This document shows, piece by piece, positions 1 to 5,001 of a DNA stretch of 5,001 bases. The notes beneath the pieces are model-generated. The model was not told the origin of the DNA. It saw only the letters and a program-made list of their open reading frames with translations, and ran no database searches. Within the stretch, counting starts at the first letter, position 1, and the number at the start of each line of letters is the position of its first letter. The stretch is from Deltaproteobacteria bacterium. Lineage in GTDB: Bacteria; Myxococcota; Myxococcia; Myxococcales; Myxococcaceae. The position numbers and the translations under genes are program-made. The stretch is taken from the NCBI GenBank assembly GCA_016875515.1, contig VGRA01000255.1:1-5001 (forward strand), written 5' to 3'.

Positions 1-3000
1 CCCCTGCATTGCAGTACGCCCCCGGCTTGCAGTCTTGGTCCCGCGTGCACACCCCGCAAGCCCCCGCCCCGCCGCAGAACCCGAACCCGCACTCCGACTC
101 CGGGTCCATGCCCGCCGGGACCGGAGTGCAGGCCCCGGTCGCCGCGCCCAGGTTGCAGGCCTCGCACTCGCCGCCGCACGCCGCGTCACAGCACACCCCG
201 TCCGCGCACAGTCCGCTGGCGCAATGCCCGTCCACGCCGTCGCACGGCGTCCCGTTGGGCAGCAGGTCCACGCAGAGGGCCGCCGCCGTGACGCAGTACA
301 GGCCGGGCCCGCACTCCTGGTCCACGTTGCAGCTGGTGCTGCCCACGGGCGCACAGGCCTCCTGCACCCCGGGAATGTCCCGGCGGCCGGTGCAGACGGA
401 ATTGTTCGCCGCGCAGTCACCGTCCGGGTCCGTCCCCGCGGCAGCAGGGAAACAGGCCCCCGCGAAGCCGGGCAGGTTGCACTGCTCGCACGTCCCATCA
501 CACGCCCCTCCACAACAGACGCCGTCTACGCAGAAGCCGCTGTCGCAGTCGGATGCGTCGCCACAGGCCGCACCGGCCTGGAACTTCGCCACGCAGGTGT
601 TCGTGGCGGCGTCGCACCGGGAGTCCGGCTTGCACCCCGTCCCCGACGCGCCGTCACACGCGCTGGCGCACGCGCCCACCTGTCCGTCACAGAAGTACCG
701 GCCGCACGTCCCGTCCACGTCCGTCAGCGCTTCCGCCGGCGTGCACGTGCCCTCGGCGCCCTCAGCGTTGCAGGCCTCGCAGGCGCCGCCGCACGCCACG
801 CCACAACACACCCCGTCCACGCAGTGGCCTACCCCGTCCGAGGCACCTTGCTCGGAGCACTGCGCGGAACGCTGGCAGGAGGCGCCGGCCGGCAGCTTGT
901 CCACGCACTGCCCCGCCACGCACGCGCGCCCCGTCTCGCACTCGGCCTCCGTCACGCAGGAGGAGGGACAGGCGCTCGAGCTCCCGTTGCAGGCGAACGG
1001 GGCGCAGGAAGGTGCCCCCGGCCCCGCCGCGGGAGAGCAGGTCCCCAGCTTGCCCGGGACGGCGCAGGAGTCGCACGCCCCGTTGCACGACTCGCGGCAG
1101 CACACCCCGTCCACGCAGACGGCGCTCGCGCACTCGCCCTCGCGCGTGCAAGCCGCGCCCGCGGAAAGCTTCGAGCGACAGCTGCCCGCCACGCATGCGT
1201 AGCCGGACTTGCAGTCCGCGTCCTCGCCGCACCCCGCCAGGCAGGCCGACGCGCCGTCGCACCAGGTCACGCCGCATTCGCCCGAGGGATCCTTCCCGCC
1301 CGGCACGGGCGTGCACGTCCCCACGGCACCTGCCACCACGCAGGATTCGCAGCGCCCCGCGCAGGAAGTCTCGCAGCACACCCCGTCTGCGCAGAAACCG
1401 GAGTCACACTGGTCTGCCCGCTGGCACGCGCCCCCCACCGCCAACTTCCCCGCACAAGCCCCCTGGACGCACGCCATGCCCGGCTTGCACTCGGAGGACT
1501 GGGCGCAGGAGGGGTCACACGCAGGCGCGGTCCCGCTGCAGTAGGCCGCCCCGCACTCCCCGGCCGGATCCGCCCCCGCCGGGATGTTCCGGCACTGGCC
1601 CTTCGCGCCGGCGGTGTCGCACGCCACGCACGTCCCGGTGCAGGCACCGTCACAACAGACGCCGTCTGCACACGTGCCGCTGGCGCAGTGCGCCGGGGTT
1701 CCGTCACAGGCGGCCCCCAGCGCGTACTTCTCCACGCAGGTGCCACCGCCGCAGAAGGTCCCGGCGGCGCACTCGCCATCCTGCGTGCAGCTGCCCCCGC
1801 CGGGAGGCGCGCACGAGGACTGGCCGCTGCACGTTGCCCCGGGGCAGTTTCCCTCGGGATCGGTGCCGGCAGCGTACGCGGTGCACGTCCCTGCCTTGCC
1901 CGGCAGCGCGCAGGACTCGCACGTCCCGGTGCACGCATTGCTGCAGCACACCCCGTCCGCGCACTGGCCGGATTGGCACTCCTGCGCCGAGCCGCACGCG
2001 TCTCCGGGCTGTCCCGGCGAGACACAGGACCCGCCGACACACCGGGACCCCAGCTTGCAGTCCGTGTCGAGGGCGCAGGTGGTGGCGCACCCAGCCGTGG
2101 CGCACTCGTACAGGCCGCACTCCGAGGCCGGATCCGTTCCGACAGGCAGGTCCACGCACGTCCCGCCCGCCCCGGTGCACGCCTGGCAGGCCCCCGCGCA
2201 CGCGCCGGTGCAGCACACGCCGTCCACGCAGAACCCGGACTGGCACTCCGCCCCCGCGCTGCAGGAAGTCCCCGCCGCCTTGAGACAGGCGCCCGCGCCG
2301 TTGCACGTGGTGGCCCCCGGGCACTCGTCCGCGGGATCCGCCCCGGCAGGCAGGGCGCTGCACGTCCCCGGCGTCCCGGCGTTGCACGCCCGGCACGTCC
2401 CGGTGCAGTCCGATCCGCAGCACACTCCGTCCACGCACTGTCCCGCCGCGCACTGTGCCGTCCGGGCACACCCTGCCCCGAGCCCCAGCTTCTGCACGCA
2501 CGCCCCGCCCACGCACGCGAGCCCCGCGGCGCAGTCGGCCTCGGTGGTGCACGAGGACGGGCATGCGGCCTGGGAGCCGTTGCAGGCGTAGGGCGCGCAC
2601 GTGGGCACCCCCGCGGACTGCGCCGGCGTGGCCTTGCACACGCCGACGCTGCCGGGCAGCGCACACGCGTCACACGGGCCGCCGCAGGCGGTGTCACAGC
2701 ACACGCCGTCCACGCACTGGGTGCTGGCGCACTCGCCGTCCCGTGCACAGGCAGCGCCGTTGGCGGACAGCTGCCGGCAGGTGCCCGCCACGCAGGCGAA
2801 GCCCCCCTTGCAGTCCGCGTCCGCCCCGCAGCTCCCGAGGCACGCCGCGGCCGAGCCGCTGCAGTAGGTCGCGCCGCACTCGGACGCGGGATCGGTCCCG
2901 GGGGGGAGGGGCGAGCAGGCCCCCAGCTTGCCGGACACCGCGCAGGACTCGCAGGCACCTCCACACGCCCCGTCGCAACAGGTCCCGTCCACGCACTGGC

Positions 3001-4975
3001 CGCTCAGGCAGTGCGAGGCAACGCTGCAGGCGGTGCCGTTCGCCAACTTGCCATCGCACGTCCCGCCCACGCACGACGTCCCGGGCTTGCACGCCGCGCC
3101 GCCCGCACAGGCAGTGGCACAGGCGCGGTTGCCGCCGCAGAAGGCCGCCCCGCACTCGCCCGCGGGATCCGTCCCTGACGCCAGCGCAGCGCAGGTCCCC
3201 TCCTTGCCCGGCACGTTGCACGCCTCACATGTCCCCGCGCAGGCGCTGCCGCAGCACACCCCGTCCACGCAGTGACCCGATCCGCACTCTATGCCGGCGG
3301 CACACGCCTGCCCGTCGTCCCGCTGGACGAGGCACCGACCCTGGACGCACGACAGCCCCGCCTTGCAGTCCGCCCGGACGGCGCACTGGGCTGCGCAGGC
3401 CCCTCCCGCGGCGCACCAGAGCCCCCCGCAGTCGCCGTCCGGATCCGTGCCCGCGGGCGCTTCCAGGCACGTCCCCTCGCTCCCCGCGGCATTGCAATGC
3501 TGGCACGTCCCGCTGCACGCGCCGTCGCAGCACACCCCGTCCGCGCAGAAGCCGGCCTGGCACTGCGCCCCGAAGCCGCAGGGCGCGCCGGCCGCCTGCG
3601 CTCCCACGCAGCTCCCTGCCATGCAATTCAGCCCCGGCTTGCATCCGAGCGCGCTGCAGTCGGCGTTACACGACGGGCTGCCGCTGCACCAGCCCCCTCC
3701 GCACTCGGCCTCCGGGTCTGCTCCCGCTGCATGCGCAGTACAGGTCCCCGCCGTCCCCGGCAGGTTGCAGGCCACGCAGCTCCCGTCGCACGCGGACCCG
3801 CAACACACCCCGTCCGCGCAGTGACCCGAGCCGCACTGGGCATCCGCCGCGCAGGACTCGCCCAGGGCACGCTGCGCAGTGCATTGACCGCCCGCGCACC
3901 CGAAGCCCGCCGCGCAGTCTGCGGCGCCCGTGCAGGACTCCCCGCATGCAGCGCTCCCGGCGCACACGTAGGGCGCGCACGAGGGCAGGCCCGCGCTCCC
4001 CGCCGGCGCAGGAGAGCAGGTCCCCGTCAGCCCCGGGAGGTCGCACCGGTCACACGCCCCGTCACACCGCGCGCTGCAGCAGACCCCGTCCACGCAGTGG
4101 CCGGAGACACACGCGAGCCCCGTCGTGCAAGCGCTTCCGTTCGGCCCCGGCGCCACGCAGGCGCCGCTCACGCACTTCGCCCCGGCCTGGCAGTCCCCCG
4201 CGGAGGCGCAAGCGACCAGGCACGTCCCCTGCGCGCCGCAGCGGTACGTCCCGCAGCCCGGCTCGGCATTGCCCTCCGAGACCGGCCCGCACCGCCCCGG
4301 GACAATGCCCGTGCAACTCTGGCAGTCCCCGGTGCACGCCCCCTCGCAGCAGACGCCGTCAGCGCAGAAACCGGAGGCGCACTCGGCCCCGTCCCCGCAC
4401 CCCTGTCCAAGCCCCTTGCTGCCACCGGCCGGCACGCACGCGCCGCCGTCCAGCACCTGGCCCGCTGGACACGCCAGGCCGGCATCGCCCCCCGTCCCGG
4501 CGTCCGGTCCGGTGGGGGTCCCCGCATCCGTGCAGCCGCTCCCGGTGCACGGCAGCGGCTCACAGCTCCCCGCGCGGCACCGCTCCGCTTGGCCGCACGA
4601 CACCCCCACGCACGCCAACTCCGTGCACCGCTCGGACTCGCACACCTGCCCGTCCGCGCAGGCCGCAGCGGCGCAGTCCCGGGCGAAGCAGTTCCCCGCC
4701 ACGCAGGTGGCAGCCGTTCCGCAGGACACCCCTACGCACCGTGCGTCCACGCACCGGTTCGAGGAACAGACCTCTTCCGGGGAGCAGGGTTCGCCCGGGC
4801 ACGTCCGCGCGTAGCAGGTGCCCTTCAGGCAGAGGCTGCCGGTGGCACACGTCCCCGAGCACGCGGCCCCGGGTCCGGGCAACTCGGCGTCCGGCGGCGG
4901 CGGATCCTTCCGGTCGGTGCATGCCGCGGACAGCGCAAGACACAGCACCCAGGGTCGCCACGAACGCAGCTTCAT
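1..4975 (-). CDS. Giant cysteine-rich repeat lipoprotein, C-terminus beyond window
   Basis: The frame from the ATG at 4975 is open for 1658 codons to base 2 and runs off the left edge, so the gene is 3'-partial. Seen: a lipoprotein signal peptide (residues 1-18, lipid Cys at 19); a Pro-rich tether (20-38); five 21-residue Cys repeats (39-148); a Gly/Asp/Ala/Thr linker (149-168); a half-unit lead-in (169-205); and 16 repeats of about 92 residues (206 to beyond 1658), each with a DGVCC or DGTCC core. I counted 277 Cys. Known: Sec export and lipidation place such proteins in the envelope, where cysteines oxidise; repeats with this DGVCC style are, from memory, common in large myxobacterial proteins of unknown role and are sometimes mislabelled in databases. 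Inferred: a disulfide-stabilised surface stalk or adhesin-like protein. No catalytic domain is visible. I chose this ATG because it gives a good signal peptide; a start further upstream cannot be excluded because no in-frame stop lies in the 26 bases before it. I am sure of the frame and unsure of the function. Confidence 0.93.
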   Translation of the reverse strand, partial: MKLRSWRPWVLCLALSAACTDRKDPPPPDAELPGPGAACSGTCATGSLCLKGTCYARTCPGEPCSPEEVCSSNRCVDARCVGVSCGTAATCVAGNCFARDCAAAACADGQVCESERCTELACVGVSCGQAERCRAGSCEPLPCTGSGCTDAGTPTGPDAGTGGDAGLACPAGQVLDGGACVPAGGSKGLGQGCGDGAECASGFCADGVCCEGACTGDCQSCTGIVPGRCGPVSEGNAEPGCGTYRCGAQGTCLVACASAGDCQAGAKCVSGACVAPGPNGSACTTGLACVSGHCVDGVCCSARCDGACDRCDLPGLTGTCSPAPAGSAGLPSCAPYVCAGSAACGESCTGAADCAAGFGCAGGQCTAQRALGESCAADAQCGSGHCADGVCCGSACDGSCVACNLPGTAGTCTAHAAGADPEAECGGGWCSGSPSCNADCSALGCKPGLNCMAGSCVGAQAAGAPCGFGAQCQAGFCADGVCCDGACSGTCQHCNAAGSEGTCLEAPAGTDPDGDCGGLWCAAGGACAAQCAVRADCKAGLSCVQGRCLVQRDDGQACAAGIECGSGHCVDGVCCGSACAGTCEACNVPGKEGTCAALASGTDPAGECGAAFCGGNRACATACAGGAACKPGTSCVGGTCDGKLANGTACSVASHCLSGQCVDGTCCDGACGGACESCAVSGKLGACSPLPPGTDPASECGATYCSGSAAACLGSCGADADCKGGFACVAGTCRQLSANGAACARDGECASTQCVDGVCCDTACGGPCDACALPGSVGVCKATPAQSAGVPTCAPYACNGSQAACPSSCTTEADCAAGLACVGGACVQKLGLGAGCARTAQCAAGQCVDGVCCGSDCTGTCRACNAGTPGTCSALPAGADPADECPGATTCNGAGACLKAAGTSCSAGAECQSGFCVDGVCCTGACAGACQACTGAGGTCVDLPVGTDPASECGLYECATAGCATTCALDTDCKLGSRCVGGSCVSPGQPGDACGSAQECQSGQCADGVCCSNACTGTCESCALPGKAGTCTAYAAGTDPEGNCPGATCSGQSSCAPPGGGSCTQDGECAAGTFCGGGTCVEKYALGAACDGTPAHCASGTCADGVCCDGACTGTCVACDTAGAKGQCRNIPAGADPAGECGAAYCSGTAPACDPSCAQSSECKPGMACVQGACAGKLAVGGACQRADQCDSGFCADGVCCETSCAGRCESCVVAGAVGTCTPVPGGKDPSGECGVTWCDGASACLAGCGEDADCKSGYACVAGSCRSKLSAGAACTREGECASAVCVDGVCCRESCNGACDSCAVPGKLGTCSPAAGPGAPSCAPFACNGSSSACPSSCVTEAECETGRACVAGQCVDKLPAGASCQRSAQCSEQGASDGVGHCVDGVCCGVACGGACEACNAEGAEGTCTPAEALTDVDGTCGRYFCDGQVGACASACDGASGTGCKPDSRCDAATNTCVAKFQAGAACGDASDCDSGFCVDGVCCGGACDGTCEQCNLPGFAGACFPAAAGTDPDGDCAANNSVCTGRRDIPGVQEACAPVGSTSCNVDQECGPGLYCVTAAALCVDLLPNGTPCDGVDGHCASGLCADGVCCDAACGGECEACNLGAATGACTPVPAGMDPESECGFGFCGGAGACGVCTRDQDCKPGAYCNAG
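2..202 (-). repeat. Unit 16: partial, cut by window edge
   Basis: Residues 1592-1658. The invariant head and the GMDPESEC loop are present, and the visible part includes 12 Cys, ending shortly after a CKPGAYC segment that corresponds to the 11th and 12th Cys of other units. C9 and C10 are separated by only two residues (CGVC) against the usual three or more. Nothing suggests that the protein is about to end; the array or a C-terminal domain continues to the left of the window. Confidence 0.85.
203..526 (-). repeat. Unit 15: longest unit, expanded loops
   Basis: Residues 1484-1591, 108 long. The extra length lies in the middle: six residues between the 7th and 8th Cys, twelve (including RRDIPGVQ) between the 8th and 9th, and seven between the 9th and 10th. 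The segment C-x6-C (VTAAAL) replaces the usual C-x4-C near the tail. It still has 16 Cys with the invariant head. The arginine pair and the larger residues in the loop are unusual against the Gly/Ala-rich neighbours. Confidence 0.8.
810..851 (-). repeat. Apparent 21-bp in-frame tandem duplication at the unit 13/14 border
   Basis: The plus-strand string accccgtcc occurs at 810-818 and again at 831-839, exactly 21 bp apart. This equals the seven extra residues found between the last two Cys of unit 13, and it produces the doubled DGV in the protein. Beyond the first nine bases the two copies differ, so the event is either old or a partial duplication; chance is possible because the string is a common repeat core here. 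Confidence 0.55.
818..1111 (-). repeat. Unit 13: CAPY-type variant with a 7-residue insertion
   Basis: Residues 1289-1386. The middle block carries CAPFAC and NGSSSAC, close to unit 7, while the segment before it (CAVPGKLGTCSP) resembles unit 6 (CAVSGKLGACSP), so the unit looks mosaic. Between the 15th and 16th Cys there are 11 residues instead of 4; the extra seven include a second DGV, giving SDGVGHCVDGVCC. All 16 Cys remain. Confidence 0.8.
2225..2431 (-). repeat. Unit 8: short unit lacking the 10th to 13th cysteines
   Basis: Residues 849-917, only 69 long against a usual 92. Head and tail are normal. After the ninth Cys (GAC) the sequence goes straight to LKAAGTSC, which aligns with the KLANGTAC piece before the 14th Cys of unit 5. 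The missing block in unit 5 is 23 residues (69 bp) and holds four cysteines, leaving 12 here. The reading frame is kept. It looks like a clean in-frame deletion of one structural sub-block rather than decay. Confidence 0.85.
2432..2710 (-). repeat. Unit 7: CAPY-type variant
   Basis: Residues 756-848. The middle block from C793 reads CAPYAC, then NGSQAAC, then PSSC. It matches the block in unit 13 (from C1324) at 18 of 23 residues, far closer than it matches its own neighbours, and unit 2 more distantly. All 16 Cys are present. The resemblance to unit 13 is part of the case for a multi-unit duplication. Confidence 0.78.
3815..4090 (-). repeat. Unit 2: CAPY-type variant
   Basis: In place of the usual GxDPxxEC loop, this unit (residues 296-387) has AGSAGLPSC followed by APYVC, so the seventh and eighth cysteines flank an APYV segment (C333 to C338). 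The same replacement appears in units 7 and 13. Head, tail and the 16 Cys are normal. The loop change is large enough to be a distinct subtype, perhaps with a different surface or ligand contact, but this is inference only. Confidence 0.75.
4361..4471 (-). repeat. Half-unit lead-in to the large repeat array, residues 169-205
   Basis: Cys 169, 180, 193, 199 and 204 precede the first DGVCC. C193-x5-C199-x4-C204 followed by Ala and DGVCC matches the tail (14th to 16th cysteine) of every later unit, including the SGFC form just before the core. The array therefore begins in mid-unit as I have phased it: the true structural unit may start near this C-x5-C-x4-C block rather than at DGVCC. C169 and C180 have no clear counterpart spacing in the full units. 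Confidence 0.7.
4472..4531 (-). other. Flexible DAG-rich linker, residues 149-168
   Basis: Between the last 21-residue repeat and the next Cys (169) lies a Cys-free stretch of Thr, Asp, Ala, Gly and Pro with the pieces TDAGTPTG, PDAGTGG and DAG. From memory, DAG/PDAG linkers of this kind are frequent just after the lipid anchor or between domains in myxobacterial envelope proteins, which supports the taxonomic guess. It separates two kinds of cysteine repeat and probably acts as an unstructured hinge. Confidence 0.75.
4532..4861 (-). repeat. Five 21-residue (63-bp) cysteine repeats
   Basis: Residues 39-148 hold cysteines with an exact 21-residue period: 59, 80, 101, 122, 143; then 64, 85, 106, 127, 148; 70, 91, 112, 133; and 75, 96, 117, 138. 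The first copy (39, 43, 49, 54) has its first Cys one position late, and the last copy stops after two Cys. The unit is C-x4-C-x5-C-x4-C-x4. The sequence CVGVSCG occurs twice, at 80-86 and 122-128, exactly two units apart. Almost nothing but Cys is conserved in all copies, so this is an old repeat under structural constraint. The regular spacing, the even number of Cys per unit (four) and the exported location suggest small disulfide-bonded knots forming a rigid rod next to the membrane. Confidence 0.9.
4919..4975 (-). other. Lipoprotein (type II) signal peptide, residues 1-19
   Basis: The N-terminus has basic residues K2, R4 and R7, then an uncharged hydrophobic stretch from W9 to A18, ending L15-S-A-A-C19. 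This fits the relaxed lipobox pattern: hydrophobic or small residues at -4 and -3, small at -2, Ala at -1, Cys at +1, and no charge in the six residues before -4. The -3 residue is Ser rather than the usual Leu, so cleavage by signal peptidase II is likely but not textbook. Cys12 is a poor alternative because Leu precedes it. After C19 comes T20-D21, then a Pro-rich tether with four consecutive prolines (P25-P28) up to residue 38, as expected of a spacer between the lipid anchor and the folded part. Thr at +2 is not the Asp that acts as an inner-membrane retention signal in E. coli; whether that rule applies here is uncertain. Confidence 0.83.
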
Positions 4976-5001
4976 TCCGTGAAGTTTCGCGGCCTTTGCC
5001 G
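4976..5001 (-). promoter_or_regulatory. Short upstream leader without a clear ribosome binding site
   Basis: Only 26 bases precede the ATG. Read on the minus strand, ACGGA abuts the ATG and AAAGG (4997-4993) lies 17 bases upstream; neither is at the normal 5-9 base distance for a Shine-Dalgarno element. Either initiation here uses a weak site, or the start lies elsewhere. No promoter can be judged from so little sequence. Confidence 0.3.

Larger units (their letters stand above)
2..4360 (-). repeat. Array of 16 DGVCC repeats, about 92 residues each
   Basis: Units by base position, first to last: 4360-4091, 4090-3815, 3814-3542, 3541-3266, 3265-2990, 2989-2711, 2710-2432, 2431-2225, 2224-1958, 1957-1667, 1666-1388, 1387-1112, 1111-818, 817-527, 526-203 and 202-2 (partial). 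Lengths are 90, 92, 91, 92, 92, 93, 93, 69, 89, 97, 93, 92, 98, 97, 108 and at least 67 residues. The head, CC-x3-C-x-G-x-C-x2-C, is invariant in spacing in all 16, including the Gly. Then follow roughly x6-8-C, a middle loop often ending GxDPxxxC, a CxG turn, and the tail C-x5-C-x4-C ... C-x5-C-x4-C into the next DGVCC. Every complete unit but one has 16 Cys. Unit 6 has DGTCC instead of DGVCC. At DNA level the core around the DGVCC codons, on the plus strand often caccccgtcc(a/g)cgca, is the best-conserved piece; the rest has diverged, so the array is not a recent amplification. Confidence 0.93.

Noticed and set aside
9..1202. Other plus-strand open frames (for example 9-1202, 1584-2591, 4125-4814) with repeating HTPS and SQHTPSTQ motifs
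   Set aside because: The repeats are the antisense image of the DGVCC core codons in another frame. There is no signal peptide, no domain and no ribosome binding logic.
2225..2431. Sequencing or assembly error as the cause of the short unit 8
   Set aside because: The missing part is an exact multiple of three and corresponds to one sub-block with four Cys; the frame and the flanking units are intact. Repeat collapse remains possible, but it would more likely remove whole units.
1267..2964. Minus-strand open frames in the other two phases, some several hundred codons long
   Set aside because: They are Arg/Ala/Pro-rich shadows of the same gene; only the frame from 4975 has periodic cysteines and a lipoprotein signal.
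35..3178. Plus-strand open frame of over 1000 codons
   Set aside because: It is exactly in register with the minus-strand gene; stops there would need TTA, CTA or TCA codons in the real gene, which GC-rich codon use avoids. Its product is low-complexity Ala/Arg/Gly/Pro with no recognisable domain, and the minus-strand reading explains every base with a regular repeat.
2..4360. CRISPR array, because of the recurring near-identical 20-base cores
   Set aside because: The cores lie about 270-280 bp apart, are codons of the DGVCC motif, are imperfect, and the sequences between them are related coding repeats rather than unique spacers of 30-40 bp.
2..4861. Metallothionein-like metal-binding protein, because of the high Cys content
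   Set aside because: The protein carries an export and lipidation signal, is very long, and keeps fixed single-Cys spacings with a constant even Cys count per unit, all of which fit disulfides better than thiolate metal clusters. It cannot be fully excluded from sequence alone.
4976..5001. Promoter for the lipoprotein gene
   Set aside because: Only 26 bases are available and no -10/-35 or -24/-12 element can be recognised.

Overview
The window is very GC-rich and is filled by one gene on the minus strand. I read the frame that starts at the ATG at 4975 codon by codon: it stays open, with no stop and no frameshift, to the left edge of the window. That gives 1658 codons, and the gene continues beyond base 1. 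The product is an exported, lipid-anchored, extremely cysteine-rich repeat protein; my count is 277 Cys in 1658 residues, about 17 %. The high GC, the lipoprotein signal, the linker rich in Asp-Ala-Gly and the repeated DGVCC motif all point to a myxobacterium or close relative (Myxococcota). This is inferred from style, not from a marker gene.

Layout along the protein: a type II (lipoprotein) signal peptide with predicted lipidation at Cys19 (4919-4975); a short Pro-rich tether; five repeats of 21 residues with strictly periodic cysteines (residues 39-148, bases 4532-4861); a flexible TDAG/PDAG linker (4472-4531); a half-unit lead-in (4361-4471); then 16 repeats of about 92 residues, each opened here at DGVCC (DGTCC in one). 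Fifteen of these are complete and the last is cut by the window edge. Bases 4976-5001 are the only non-coding sequence, and they hold no convincing signal.

The most informative pattern is cysteine bookkeeping. Fourteen of the 15 complete units hold exactly 16 Cys even though their lengths run from 89 to 108 residues. The one short unit (69 residues) has 12, because one block carrying four consecutive Cys is missing. This is what a disulfide-built, stalk-like extracellular protein should look like, and it predicts which cysteines pair together. The array also shows its history: a variant sub-block recurs in units 2, 7 and 13, units 5-7 look copied as units 11-13, and a 21-bp in-frame duplication is visible inside unit 13.

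I cannot assign a biochemical function. A surface stalk, adhesin or contact protein is plausible. The C-terminal part, where a functional domain might lie, is outside the window. The many long open frames on the plus strand are antisense shadows caused by GC-rich codon use.
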